DNA of 40,604 bases from Gammaproteobacteria bacterium (GCA_030038755.1 JASHSK010000295.1:1-40604), one strand, 5' to 3'. Shown: positions 10,752 to 20,972, counted from the first letter of the stretch. Program-made: numbers and translations. The notes: a model not told the origin generated them from the sequence alone.

Positions 10752-11402
10752 ATGCGAAACGCTCTGTCTCGTTATGTCGAACCAGGGCCGCGCACGCGGC
10801 GGCCCGGGCTGCTCGCGGCGATGCTCACGGCGATGTTGGCCGTGATGCTTGCGGGTGCAGCGGCGCTGGCGGCCGATCCCGGCGGCAGCAGCGGGGCGAC
10901 CACGACCTATCGCTGGGTGGACGCACAGGGCGTGGTGCACTATTCGGATACACCGCAGCCGGGCGCTCAGAAGCTCGAGATCGCTCCCGCGCAGACCTTT
11001 CAGCCGACGCCGGTACCGACGGCGCAGACGGAGTCCGCGCCGGCGCCTGCTGCCGACCCGTACACGACCTGCCTCATCACGCAGCCCGAGGCGCAGCAGT
11101 CGTTCTACGCGCCCGATTCGGTGCCGGTCACCCTGCAGCTGGCCCCGGACCTGCGCCCCGGAGATCATGTGCAGGTGACCTACGACGGTCAGAGCGTGGC
11201 CCCGGCGGACGACAGCGGCGTCAACTTCCAGATCGATATGCCGGTTCGAGGGCAGCACACGGTGGCTGCCAATGTCATGGACGGCAGCGGCAGGACCGTC
11301 TGCACGGCGCAGGCCGTGATCTTCTATGTTCGACGCCCCTCGGTGGACTCCCCGCAGTCGCCGACGGCGCAGCATCCCGCTTCGGCTCCTCCGGGGCGCT
11401 GA
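10752..11402 (+). CDS. Exported DUF4124-domain protein
   Basis: Signal peptide, then TYRWVDAQGVVHYSDTPQPGAQKLEI, the DUF4124 signature; lies between glnA and ntrB. Confidence 0.75.
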   Translation: MRNALSRYVEPGPRTRRPGLLAAMLTAMLAVMLAGAAALAADPGGSSGATTTYRWVDAQGVVHYSDTPQPGAQKLEIAPAQTFQPTPVPTAQTESAPAPAADPYTTCLITQPEAQQSFYAPDSVPVTLQLAPDLRPGDHVQVTYDGQSVAPADDSGVNFQIDMPVRGQHTVAANVMDGSGRTVCTAQAVIFYVRRPSVDSPQSPTAQHPASAPPGR

Positions 11403-11420
11403 CCAGCAGCTCCACCGCTT

Positions 11421-12548
11421 TTGCAGGGCCCGACGGTGGCGGCTGAATCGCTGGCTGCCTCGCCGCTCGCGCACTTCGACTCCGCGGAGCTGCTCGATGC
11501 GCTATACACCGGCGTCGTGGTACTGGACGCGCACTGCTGCGTCGTCTACGCCAACGTGGGCGCGCAGGACCTGCTGGCCGTGGGACTCAACCAGGCGCGT
11601 GGTCGACCGATCACCGAGCTGTTCGCGCAGTGCGAAGCACTCGAGCAGATCCTGCATCGTGCCCTGCAGCGCGAGGAAGCCTGCGCCGGCCACGAGATCG
11701 TATTGATGCCCGCGGCTCTGCCGCGCACACACGAGTCGGCCGTGGTGGATGTCACGGTGACGCCTCTGCCGGCGCAGCTGACCGGCACGCACCTGCTGCT
11801 GGAGCTGGCCGATGCGCGCACCCGGGCTCGCCTCGCGCGCGAACGCGAGATGCTCTCGCGGCTGGACGGCAACCGCCTGATGATCCGGCAGCTGGCTCAT
11901 GAGATCAAAAACCCGCTTGGCGGACTGCGCGGGGCCGCGCAATTGCTCTCCCGGGAGCTGCAGGACGGGGCGCTCACCGAGTACACGGCGGTGATCATCA
12001 ACGAGGCGGACCGGCTGCGCGCCCTGGTCGACAGCATGCTCGGCCCGTCACGCCCGCCGATGAAGAGCCTCGTCAACGTGCACGAGCTGTGCGAGCACGT
12101 GTTTCGGTTGGTGCGCGGGGAGGCACCGGCGGGCGTGACCCTGGAGCGCGACTACGATCCGAGCCTGCCCGCGGCGCAGCTGGACCGTAACGAGATCATC
12201 CAGGCGCTGCTGAACGTGGCGCGCAATGCGTTGCAGGCCCTGCCGAGCGTGGGCGGGCGGGTGGTGCTGCGCAGTCGAGTGGCCGGCAATATCACCATCG
12301 GGGCCCGGCGACACCGGCTGGTGGCCAAGATCCAGGTCGAAGACAACGGGCACGGTGTGCCGCCGGAGCTGATGAAGAGTCTGTTCTATCCGCTGGTGAC
12401 CGGCCGGCCGAACGGCTCGGGCCTGGGTCTGGCGGTTGCTCAGGAGCTGCTTGCGCGTCACGACGGCATCGTTGAGTTCGACAGCGAGCCGGGACATACG
12501 GTGTTCTCCCTGCTGCTGCCGCTTGCGGCCGAGGAGGCTATTGCATGA
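11421..12548 (+). CDS. glnL: Nitrogen regulation sensor histidine kinase NtrB
   Basis: PAS-like N-terminus, H-box QLAHEIKNPLGGLRGAAQLL, N-box EIIQALLNVARNALQAL, G-boxes. Exact start uncertain. Confidence 0.92.
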   Translation: MQGPTVAAESLAASPLAHFDSAELLDALYTGVVVLDAHCCVVYANVGAQDLLAVGLNQARGRPITELFAQCEALEQILHRALQREEACAGHEIVLMPAALPRTHESAVVDVTVTPLPAQLTGTHLLLELADARTRARLAREREMLSRLDGNRLMIRQLAHEIKNPLGGLRGAAQLLSRELQDGALTEYTAVIINEADRLRALVDSMLGPSRPPMKSLVNVHELCEHVFRLVRGEAPAGVTLERDYDPSLPAAQLDRNEIIQALLNVARNALQALPSVGGRVVLRSRVAGNITIGARRHRLVAKIQVEDNGHGVPPELMKSLFYPLVTGRPNGSGLGLAVAQELLARHDGIVEFDSEPGHTVFSLLLPLAAEEAIA

Positions 12549-14086
12549 GTGCAGTCAACATTTCGAATCTTGCCGGGGCCGGGGCCGCACCACTGCGCGT
12601 CTGGCTGGTCGATGACGACAACTCCATCCGCTGGGTGCTCGAGCGCGCCCTGCGCAACGGCGGCATGCTGCCCAAGGCTTTTGACGCCGCGGAGCCCGCA
12701 CTGGCTGCTCTGCGCAGCGACACGCCCGACGTGCTGATCACCGATATTCGCATGGCGGGGCAATCGGGGTTGGACCTGCTGCGGCGTGTCCACGACGTGC
12801 ACCCGGGTCTGCCGGTGATCGTGATGACGGCCTATTCGGACCTGGGCAACGCGGTGTTGGCTTACGAGGGAGGAGCGTTCGAGTACCTCGCCAAGCCATT
12901 CGACATCGATCAGGCGGTGGAGCTGGTGCGGCGCGCCGCGGGCGTGGCCACCGGCACGGGCCGCGGAGCGGGTGCATCGGCGGAAGGGCAGTCGGGCTTT
13001 GCCGCAGCCGGTGCGACTGCGCGCGGCGCTTTTGCGCCGGGCGCGGTCGCGCGCATCCCGGAGCTGCTTGGCCGTGCGCCGGCCATGCAGCAGGTATTTC
13101 GGGCGATCGGACGGCTGTCGCGCTCGGCCGTGAACGTGCTCATCACCGGGGAGTCGGGCACGGGCAAGGAATTGGCCGCGCGCGCCCTGCACGAGCACAG
13201 TCCGCGCGCGCACAAGCCGTTCATCGCGCTGAATACCTCGGCGATCCCCAGCGAGCTGCTGGAGTCGGAGCTGTTCGGGCATGAGAAGGGCGCCTTCACC
13301 GGCGCGGATGCCCTGCGACGCGGGCGCTTCGAGCAGGCCGACGGCGGCACGCTGTTCCTCGACGAGATCGGGGACATGTCCGCGCCGCTGCAGACGCGGC
13401 TGTTGCGCGTGCTCGCCGAGGGTGAGTTCTATCGCGTCGGCGGACAGATGCCGATCCGCGTGGATGTGCGCGTGATCGCGGCCACGCACCAGAATCTCGA
13501 GGAGCGCGCGCGCGCGGGGCTGTTTCGCGAAGACCTGTTTCACCGTCTGAACGTCATCCGTATCGAGCTGCCGCCGCTGCGCGCGCGACGCGAAGATATC
13601 GCCGATCTGCTGCACCACTATCTGCACATCGCCGCGCAGGAGCTGGGTGTGGAGCCCAAGTCGCTGAGCTCCCAGGCGCGCGAGCGGCTCATCAGTTATG
13701 GCTGGCCCGGCAACGTGCGTGAACTGGTCAACCTCTGCCGTCGACTGACCGTGCTGGCTCCCGGTAATGAAATTCGACTGGAGGATCTGCCACCCGAGAT
13801 GCTCGCGAGCGATGCGGCAGCCGCCGCCGACGCCGACTGGACCGGCGAGCTCGCGCGCTGGGCCGACGTTCAGGCGCGCTCGCCCGCCCGCCCATTGCTG
13901 GAAGACGCGATGCCCGCCTTCGAGCGCACGCTGATCACGGTGGCCCTGCGCCACACGCAGGGCCACCGCCAGGATGCCGCCAAACTCCTCGGGTGGGGTC
14001 GCAATACGCTGACGCGCAAGCTCAAGGAGCTGGGCATGCAGGGTGCCGGGACGCAGGACGAGGACGGGGAGGCGGAGGAGGCGTAG
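12545..14086 (+). CDS. glnG: Nitrogen regulation response regulator NtrC (sigma54 activator)
   Basis: Receiver VWLVDDDNSIRWVLERAL, Walker A GESGTGKELAARALHEHS, sigma54-contact GAFTGAD, C-terminal Fis-type HTH; 4-nt overlap with glnL. Confidence 0.96.
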   Translation: MSAVNISNLAGAGAAPLRVWLVDDDNSIRWVLERALRNGGMLPKAFDAAEPALAALRSDTPDVLITDIRMAGQSGLDLLRRVHDVHPGLPVIVMTAYSDLGNAVLAYEGGAFEYLAKPFDIDQAVELVRRAAGVATGTGRGAGASAEGQSGFAAAGATARGAFAPGAVARIPELLGRAPAMQQVFRAIGRLSRSAVNVLITGESGTGKELAARALHEHSPRAHKPFIALNTSAIPSELLESELFGHEKGAFTGADALRRGRFEQADGGTLFLDEIGDMSAPLQTRLLRVLAEGEFYRVGGQMPIRVDVRVIAATHQNLEERARAGLFREDLFHRLNVIRIELPPLRARREDIADLLHHYLHIAAQELGVEPKSLSSQARERLISYGWPGNVRELVNLCRRLTVLAPGNEIRLEDLPPEMLASDAAAAADADWTGELARWADVQARSPARPLLEDAMPAFERTLITVALRHTQGHRQDAAKLLGWGRNTLTRKLKELGMQGAGTQDEDGEAEEA

Positions 14087-14347
14087 CGGCTGACGTCATT
14101 CATCGGGAGGTCTCAGGCTGTATCACTAACGATTCAATCTCGCGGCCTGACAGCGGGATTGCTTCGATAAGGCCTCGATAAGGCAGCGACAGTTCGAAGT
14201 GGCATGCCCCGGGGATGCGCCGGTGCTGGAGTGCTGCGCGCGCACCAGGCGCTGCGCGCGCGCCAGGTGGACACGCATCTCACTGTCCGCTGGCGGGCCG
14301 ATGCTAGCATCGCCGTGCGCTCGATCCTGATGCACCGAGGAATCCAC

Positions 14348-17300
14348 ATGGCCGCAACCCGGCCTGCTGCGGCCAGGGCCGCCATGACAGCGGTCATCGC
14401 TGCCGTGGTCGTGCTGCGCACGGCGGCTGCCGCGGCGCCGTTTGCGAGCGCCCCCTTCGCCGCCGCGGGGGCGAGCGATCCGCCCGATGCCACGCCCGCC
14501 CCCGCTCCGGATACGACGCTGATGCGCTTCCCGACCCTGCACGGCGGGCGGATCGTGTTCGTGGCACACGGCAATCTATGGGAAGTGGCGCGCGCCGGCG
14601 GAGTGGCACAGCGCCTCACGAGTGATCCCGGCAGCGACTGGATGCCGCGCTTTTCTCCCGACGGGCGCTGGATCGCATTCACGGGCAACTCCCAGGGCAG
14701 CACGGATGTGTACGTCATGCCGGCCAGCGGCGGCCCGGCGCGCAGGCTGACCTACTGGTCGGATGTGATGACGGACGCACCGCTGCGCTGGGGACCCAAC
14801 AATCTGGTCGTCACCTGGACGCCCGACTCGCGGCGGATCGTGTTTCTGTCGCGGCGCAAGGCCTGGAACCTGTGGGACAGCCAGCTCTACGAGGTCGGCC
14901 TGGACGGCGGCCTGCCGCGCGCGCTGCCGCTGGATCGCGGCGGGCTGATGTCCTTCAGCCCCGACGGGCGGCGCATCGTCTACAACCGCATCTTCACGAA
15001 TTTCCGCAACTGGAAGCGCTACGACGGCGGGCTCGCGCAGGACGTCTATCTCTACGATTTCACGACGCAGCGCCTGCAGCGCCTGACCGATTGGAAGGGC
15101 ACGGACACGGCGCCGATGTGGTATCACGACACCGTCTACTTCCTTTCCGATCGCGACGCCGCCCGCCGCGAAAATATCTGGGCGCTGGATCTGGCCACGC
15201 ACGCGCTGCGGCAGGTCACGCACTTCACCGATTACGACATCGATTTTCCCAGCCTCGGGGATGACGGCATCGTATTTCAGCAGGGCGGCTGGCTGTACGT
15301 GCTCGACCTGCCTGCCGAAACGCTGCATCGTCTGTCGGTCAGCGTTGCCGATGACGGCGGGCGCACGGGTGCGCGCGTCGTGGATGCGAGCCGCTACCTT
15401 CGCGACCCCGACAACGCACAGCTGACCGATTACGATCTGGCGCCGAACGGACGGCGCGCGCTGCTGGTCGCGCGCGGCGATGTGTTCTCGGTTGCGGCCG
15501 CGCCGGGGGAAACCCGCGACCTGACCGCCACCTCCGACGCCGACGAGGACCATCCGGCCTGCTCGCCCGATGGGCGCTGGGTCGCCTACACGACGGATGT
15601 CTCGGGAGAGCAGCAGATCGCGGTGCGAGCGGCGCAGGGCGGCCCGCAGCGGCTGCTCACGCACTTCGCGAGCGGCTATTTCTATCGGCCCGCATGGTCT
15701 GCCGACTCCGCGCGCATCGCGTTCTCCGATAACGAGCACCGCCTGTGGTACCTTGCCGTCACCGGCGCCAGCGTCCGCGCCGGCGCTGCTGCTGCTGGTG
15801 CCGGCGCTGGCGCCGGCGCGCCGATGCTCGTCGCGCAGGACCTCTACCAGGAGATGCACGATTACAGCTGGTCGCCCGACGGTCGCTGGCTCGCCTATAG
15901 CCTCACCGACGCCGCGCAGCAGCGGCAGATCTGGCTGTATGAGCTCGCGACGCGCCGCGCCACGCGTGTGAGCGAGCCGGGGTCCGATGACTTCCAGCCG
16001 CGGTTCGACGCCAGCGGACGCTACCTGTTCTTCCTGTCGAGCCGCCAGGAGAATCCGGTGCTGGCGGAGAACGAATTCGACATCGCCGATCTGAAGACCA
16101 CCGGACTCTATGTCGCCACGCTGCAGGCAGATGAGCTTTCGCCGTTCGCGCCGCGCGCCCCCGAGGCGGCGGCTGGCAGGGCAGCGGCCGATGACCGCGC
16201 ATCGGCAGGTGTGAGCGTGCCGCTGCACATCGACCTGCTCGGGCTGATGCAGCGCGCGGTGCCGGTGCCGATTCCGCAGGCGACGCTCACCGGCTTCGAC
16301 CTGCGGGGCAGCGGGATCGGCACGCAGATCTACTATCAGACACAGCCGCCGTCCACGATCGCGGCGCCGCTCGCGAATGAGCCGAGCGACCTGCACCTCT
16401 ACGATCTCGGCGCGCGGGCGGACAGCGTGCTGATTCACGACATCACGAGCTACGTCGTCAGCGCCGACGGCACGGCACTGATGTACCGGCACGATGGGAC
16501 CGGCGGTCCCTTCTTCTACATCGTTCCTGCCGGCAGCGCGGCCGCGCACCCCGCCGCCGCTGCCCGCCCACTGGACCTTTCGCACATGCGGGTGCGCGTC
16601 GATCCGCGCCGGGAGTGGGATGAAATGTTCCATTCGGCCTGGCGGCTGGAGCGGGACTTCTTCTATCGCCCGCAGATGAACGGTGTCGATTGGGTCGGCG
16701 TGCGTCGCGCATACGAGCGGCTGCTGCCGCTCGCCGGCTCACGCGATGACCTGAACTACCTGATTGGAGAGATGCTCGGGGAGCTCGGCAACTCGCATAC
16801 CTACGTCGCCGGCGGGGACCGCGGCGGCGGCAGCGGCGGCGGCGGCACGACGCCTGCGCCGGGCGCCTACCTGGGGGTCGACTACGGCGTCGATGCGCGC
16901 ACCGATCGTTACGTCTTCAGCCGTGTGTACGCGGGCGACAACACGCGCCCCGAGTATCGCTCGCCGCTGACCGAGCCGGGCATCCGCGTGCACGCGGGCG
17001 ATGAGCTGGTCGCGATCGACGGACAACGCGTGCCGATCGGCAGGCCTCCGGAGAGCTATCTCCTCGGCAAGCAGGGCCACACGGTGCGGCTCACCGTCGC
17101 CGGGCAGGGCGGCACGCGCGACGTGCTCGTCACGCCGCTCGACGATGAGCTGTCATTGCGGGCGAAAGCCTGGGTGGACCACAACCGCTCGCTGGTCGAT
17201 GCAGCCTCGGGCGGCCGCATCGGCTACGTCTACCTCGGCGATACGGACGAGTCGGGCATGGAAGCGTTCATCCGGCAGTTCTACGGGCAGCTCGATCGTC

Positions 17301-17833
17301 AGGCACTGATCCTCGACCTGCGCTGGAACACCGGCGGTGTCGCCGACCCGCTCGTGCTCGAGCGGCTGCGTCGCGTCCTGGTGGGGATGACTACCAACCG
17401 CGAGGGTGCGGCGCTGACGGTGCCGCAGCGATTGCTCGCGGGACCGAAGGTGTGCCTGATCAACGAGTACACGGTGTCCGATGGCGAGCTGCTCGCCTAT
17501 TACTTCCGCCAGTACGGTCTTGGTCCTCTCATTGGTACGCGCAGCTGGGGCGGCGTGCGCTTCTACCGCGGCGACTGGGCTCTGCTCGACGGCGGCTACA
17601 TCACCATTCCCGAAACCGCTTCCTACGATCTGCAGTCGCGGTGGATCATCGAGAATCACGGCGTGGATCCGGACCAGGTCGTGCAGGACTCTCCCGCGCA
17701 GCTGCTGTCGGGCACCGACGCGCAGCTGCAGGCCGCGGTCAATGACCTGTTACAGACGCTGTCTCAGCACCCTGCCATCGTGCCGCCCCCACCGTCCGCG
17801 CTCCCCGCCTATGCCAACCAACCACCACGCTGA
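14348..17833 (+). CDS. Tricorn protease homolog (beta-propeller/PDZ/S41-type peptidase)
   Basis: WD40-like PD40 repeats (FSPDGRWIAFTGN, WSPDGRWLAYS), PDZ (YLGVDYGVD...GDELVAIDGQRV), S41-like core (ILDLRWNTGGVADPLVLERL, INEYTVSDGELLAYYFR). Start at MAATRPAAARAAMTAV assumed. Confidence 0.88.
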   Translation: MAATRPAAARAAMTAVIAAVVVLRTAAAAAPFASAPFAAAGASDPPDATPAPAPDTTLMRFPTLHGGRIVFVAHGNLWEVARAGGVAQRLTSDPGSDWMPRFSPDGRWIAFTGNSQGSTDVYVMPASGGPARRLTYWSDVMTDAPLRWGPNNLVVTWTPDSRRIVFLSRRKAWNLWDSQLYEVGLDGGLPRALPLDRGGLMSFSPDGRRIVYNRIFTNFRNWKRYDGGLAQDVYLYDFTTQRLQRLTDWKGTDTAPMWYHDTVYFLSDRDAARRENIWALDLATHALRQVTHFTDYDIDFPSLGDDGIVFQQGGWLYVLDLPAETLHRLSVSVADDGGRTGARVVDASRYLRDPDNAQLTDYDLAPNGRRALLVARGDVFSVAAAPGETRDLTATSDADEDHPACSPDGRWVAYTTDVSGEQQIAVRAAQGGPQRLLTHFASGYFYRPAWSADSARIAFSDNEHRLWYLAVTGASVRAGAAAAGAGAGAGAPMLVAQDLYQEMHDYSWSPDGRWLAYSLTDAAQQRQIWLYELATRRATRVSEPGSDDFQPRFDASGRYLFFLSSRQENPVLAENEFDIADLKTTGLYVATLQADELSPFAPRAPEAAAGRAAADDRASAGVSVPLHIDLLGLMQRAVPVPIPQATLTGFDLRGSGIGTQIYYQTQPPSTIAAPLANEPSDLHLYDLGARADSVLIHDITSYVVSADGTALMYRHDGTGGPFFYIVPAGSAAAHPAAAARPLDLSHMRVRVDPRREWDEMFHSAWRLERDFFYRPQMNGVDWVGVRRAYERLLPLAGSRDDLNYLIGEMLGELGNSHTYVAGGDRGGGSGGGGTTPAPGAYLGVDYGVDARTDRYVFSRVYAGDNTRPEYRSPLTEPGIRVHAGDELVAIDGQRVPIGRPPESYLLGKQGHTVRLTVAGQGGTRDVLVTPLDDELSLRAKAWVDHNRSLVDAASGGRIGYVYLGDTDESGMEAFIRQFYGQLDRQALILDLRWNTGGVADPLVLERLRRVLVGMTTNREGAALTVPQRLLAGPKVCLINEYTVSDGELLAYYFRQYGLGPLIGTRSWGGVRFYRGDWALLDGGYITIPETASYDLQSRWIIENHGVDPDQVVQDSPAQLLSGTDAQLQAAVNDLLQTLSQHPAIVPPPPSALPAYANQPPR

Positions 17834-18779
17834 CACGCAGTCGTGCAGGGCGCCGCTGCTTGTACTGCTGCTCGGGCCGCTACTGGTGCTCGCGCTGTCG
17901 GGCCCGCCGCGTGCCTGGGCGCTGGACGCGGACCAGGCGCGCGGTGGCTGGGAGAGCGGCACCGGTCGCGCGCAACACATCTTCGACTTCGAGATCCAGG
18001 GCAATCGCGTCAGCGGTGTCTACTGCACGGATTGCGCCGATGCCACGACGCTCGCGTTCATCGAGGGCACGCTGCAGGGCGATGACATGCGCTTCATCGT
18101 CAGGCACGTGCGCGCTGACGGCACGACGCTCTACGAGGATCAAGCGACCGCGCGCATCGAGGGCGATCACCTCATGGTCAGCGGCCGGGCCGGTGGTCGC
18201 GGGGGCGGCGCCTTTCGCTGGATACTGCACAAGGATCCGCGTGGCCCGGCGAACCTCGGTCAGGCGGTCACCCCCGTACTGCCGCAGCCGGGCGCGCCCG
18301 CGAGGAACGTGGCCGTCTACGAAGCGCACCGCCCGCCCTCGGGCCGTCGCCCGCCGCCCGTCGGGTTGTTCAGACCACAGCCCTACCAACCGCCGGGGCC
18401 CTGGGAACGGATCACCCCGGAACGGCTCGTCGGAGTCTGGTTCGCCGGCACCGGACACGACAAGCAGCACTTCTTCTTTCATGAGGTAGGGAATCGGCTG
18501 CTCGGCATGGTCTGCGGCCCCTGCGACAATCCGTACACGATGGCTGCCATCGACGACTTCCGCATCCAGGGCGATACCGTGACCTTCGAGATCCATCACG
18601 AGGACTTCGGCGGGGTGAGCCTGCCGTTTCATAACACCATTACCGCTCATCTCGCCGGCAACGAGCTGCGAGTGATCAGCGCCATTGCCAACAACGTCCC
18701 GATCGAACAACAGCCGCTGGCTTACTTCCCCTTCTCGATGATCGGCCCGGTGTCGTTCGAGGCGACCTCCGCGAATTAG
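17811..18779 (+). CDS. Exported protein with two internally repeated CxxC domains (paralog A)
   Basis: Signal peptide; GVYCTDCADATTLAFIEGTL and GMVCGPCDNPYTMAAIDDF; overlaps the tricorn ORF end by 23 nt. Confidence 0.75.
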   Translation: MPTNHHADTQSCRAPLLVLLLGPLLVLALSGPPRAWALDADQARGGWESGTGRAQHIFDFEIQGNRVSGVYCTDCADATTLAFIEGTLQGDDMRFIVRHVRADGTTLYEDQATARIEGDHLMVSGRAGGRGGGAFRWILHKDPRGPANLGQAVTPVLPQPGAPARNVAVYEAHRPPSGRRPPPVGLFRPQPYQPPGPWERITPERLVGVWFAGTGHDKQHFFFHEVGNRLLGMVCGPCDNPYTMAAIDDFRIQGDTVTFEIHHEDFGGVSLPFHNTITAHLAGNELRVISAIANNVPIEQQPLAYFPFSMIGPVSFEATSAN

Positions 18780-18781
18780 CA

Positions 18782-18805
18782 TAGATTCGCAGCTAGATTC
18801 GCAGC
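18782..18805. repeat. Perfect 12-bp tandem duplication
   Basis: TAGATTCGCAGC TAGATTCGCAGC directly after the paralog A stop codon. Confidence 0.9.
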
Positions 18806-18960
18806 GGCGGCGGGACCGCAAAGCCCTCTGCCTCGCGGCCCGCTGAACGGCGCGCGGGAGGTCGGGCCGTCGCGACCCCCGGAGGGATCTGCTATGCTCG
18901 CTCGTAAACTAGAATCGGATCATCGGGGGTTTTTCAAATGCCGCACTCGGGGGTAGCCGC

Positions 18961-19920
18961 ATGCTGAAACGCCATCAGGCAGCGCTCGCGGCGGGTGTCT
19001 ATATGGGCCTGGCCGTGGCGGTCGTAGCGCCGGCGCTTGCGCAGACCGACATCGAGGGTACCTATAACAGCCAGGACGCGGTGGATTACCGCTCGATGCT
19101 CCTCGGACCGCGCGCCGCTGATTTTCTGGGGATCCCGCTGAATGCGCAGGGTCGCGCCGGCGCGCTCGCCTACAGCCAGGACACCGTGTCGGTGCCCGGC
19201 CATCAGTGCGAGTCCTGGGGGCCGCAGTACCTCGTGGAGGCCGGCTTCAACATCCGTGTCGAGCCGACCTTCGATGATACCGGCTACGTGACCGCCTGGA
19301 CCATCAGCGCCTGGAACGACTACCAGCCGCTGGTCATCCACATGGATGGACAGAAGGCTCCCGATCCCAACGGGCTGCGGCGCGCCACCGGCTTCACCGT
19401 GGGACACTGGGAAGGCGATACGCTGCAGACCATCACGACCGATATGAAGGATGGAGTGCTGACGCGCAACGGCGTGCCCTCCTCGGATCGCGAGTCCATG
19501 CTGCTGTGGATCACGCGTCACGATGAGCAACTGACCGTCACCGGCATCATCCAGGATCCGGATTTTCTGGCGGAGCCGTGGGTGCAGGCGCGCGAGTTCA
19601 TCTATACCCACAATCCGCCCGACGCCGGTCTTCACTATCAGTATCCGTGCATGCAGGTCGATGAGGTTCCCGAGCTCGGGCGCGGCGTGGTGCCGTTCTT
19701 CCTGCCCGGTAAGAATCCGGATCGCGACAGCATGATGACCCGCTTCCACATTCCGGAAGATGCGGCGCAGGGCGATCCCGCGGCGATGTATCCCGAGTAC
19801 CGCAACAGGATCAAGGGGCAGTACGTACCTCCCGGCAAGTGCACGCTCGACTGCTGCGGCTGGGGGGATTTCCGCGCCACGAACAATCCCAAGATGGAAT
19901 GCAAGGACGAGGGTCTCTAG
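18961..19920 (+). CDS. Exported hypothetical protein
   Basis: Signal peptide MLKRHQAALAAGVYMGLAVAVVAPALAQ; ATGFTVGHWEGDTLQTITTDMKDGVLTRNGVPSSDRESMLLWITRHDEQLTV resembles a widespread uncharacterised family. Confidence 0.75.
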   Translation: MLKRHQAALAAGVYMGLAVAVVAPALAQTDIEGTYNSQDAVDYRSMLLGPRAADFLGIPLNAQGRAGALAYSQDTVSVPGHQCESWGPQYLVEAGFNIRVEPTFDDTGYVTAWTISAWNDYQPLVIHMDGQKAPDPNGLRRATGFTVGHWEGDTLQTITTDMKDGVLTRNGVPSSDRESMLLWITRHDEQLTVTGIIQDPDFLAEPWVQAREFIYTHNPPDAGLHYQYPCMQVDEVPELGRGVVPFFLPGKNPDRDSMMTRFHIPEDAAQGDPAAMYPEYRNRIKGQYVPPGKCTLDCCGWGDFRATNNPKMECKDEGL

Positions 19921-19922
19921 TC

Positions 19923-20972
19923 ATGCGTCTGCGACACACTGCAACGCTGGCGGCAGCGCTGCTGGCGGCGCTGTACGGTGCGGCCGCGGCCGCCGCCGAT
20001 GCTCCCGCCGCTCCCGCCGGGGCTGACGCCGCGACCGCCGGGCAGATGGAGATGGGCACGGATATCGTGCCCGTGAGCAACAACATCGACATGCTGATGG
20101 TTCACGGCGAGAACATCGCCGTGCAGTACGGTCCGGACGGCGTGGTCGCCGTGGATAGCGGCGCGCCCGGCGACAGCGCCGCGGTGCTCGCCGCGATCCG
20201 CAGGATCAGCCCGCTGCCGATCCGCTTCGTCATCGACACGAGCGGCTCCGCGGACCGCGTCGGCAACAACGCCCAGCTGTCGCTCGCGGGGACCGGCCTG
20301 GTGCCGACCGAGAACGGCTTCGGCGGCAACCGCTTCCAGCAGAATGACCCCGCGCCCATCATCGCGCAGCTCAACGTGCTGACCGCGATGAGCAGCGCCG
20401 CCGGTGCGGGCTACTCCTCGGATGCGATGCCGACGATCACCTACACGGCGGCCGCCACCGGTCAGCGGGACATGACGCTCAATGGCGATTCCATCGAGGT
20501 AGTCCCGGTCCCGCCCGCGCACAGCGACGGTGACAGCATGGTGATCTTCCGCCGGGCCGATGTGATCGTGTCGGGCGACATCGTCGATATGCAGCACTTT
20601 CCGGTGATCGACGTGTCCCATGGAGGCAGCATCGACGGGGAGATCGCGGCGCTGAATCGTCTCGTCGACATCGTGGTGCCCGGGCTGCCGTTGTACTGGC
20701 ACGGCGGCGGCACGCTGCTCATTCCCGCGCGCGGGCGTCTCGCGCAGTCGCTGGAGGTCGTGCAGTACCGCGACATGGTCACGATGGTGCGCGATCGGAT
20801 CAAGGCTCTGGTGGATGCGCACCGCAGCCTCGCGCAGGTGCGTGCGTCGGATCCCACACAGGGATTCGACAGTCGCTATGGCTCGGAGAGTGGCCCCTGG
20901 AGCACGGACCAGTTCGTGACGTCGGTGTACGAGAGTCTGACGGGTTCGCGTGCGCGCAGGAGGGGTCAGTGA
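19923..20972 (+). CDS. Exported metallo-beta-lactamase-fold protein with degenerate zinc site
   Basis: MBL-like layout (AVQYGPDGVVAVDSGAP, PAHSDGDSMVIFRRADVIVSGD, VVQYRDMVTMVRDRI), but the HxHxDH position reads TSGSADR. Start MRLRHTATLAAALLAAL. Confidence 0.75.
   Translation: MRLRHTATLAAALLAALYGAAAAAADAPAAPAGADAATAGQMEMGTDIVPVSNNIDMLMVHGENIAVQYGPDGVVAVDSGAPGDSAAVLAAIRRISPLPIRFVIDTSGSADRVGNNAQLSLAGTGLVPTENGFGGNRFQQNDPAPIIAQLNVLTAMSSAAGAGYSSDAMPTITYTAAATGQRDMTLNGDSIEVVPVPPAHSDGDSMVIFRRADVIVSGDIVDMQHFPVIDVSHGGSIDGEIAALNRLVDIVVPGLPLYWHGGGTLLIPARGRLAQSLEVVQYRDMVTMVRDRIKALVDAHRSLAQVRASDPTQGFDSRYGSESGPWSTDQFVTSVYESLTGSRARRRGQ

Noticed and set aside
12458-13966. 502-aa minus-strand ORF opposite ntrC
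   Set aside because: Antisense to unambiguous ntrC.
14576-16633. 685-aa minus-strand ORF opposite the tricorn gene
   Set aside because: Shadow ORF with low-complexity RR/VG composition and no motif; the sense strand encodes clear propeller repeats.
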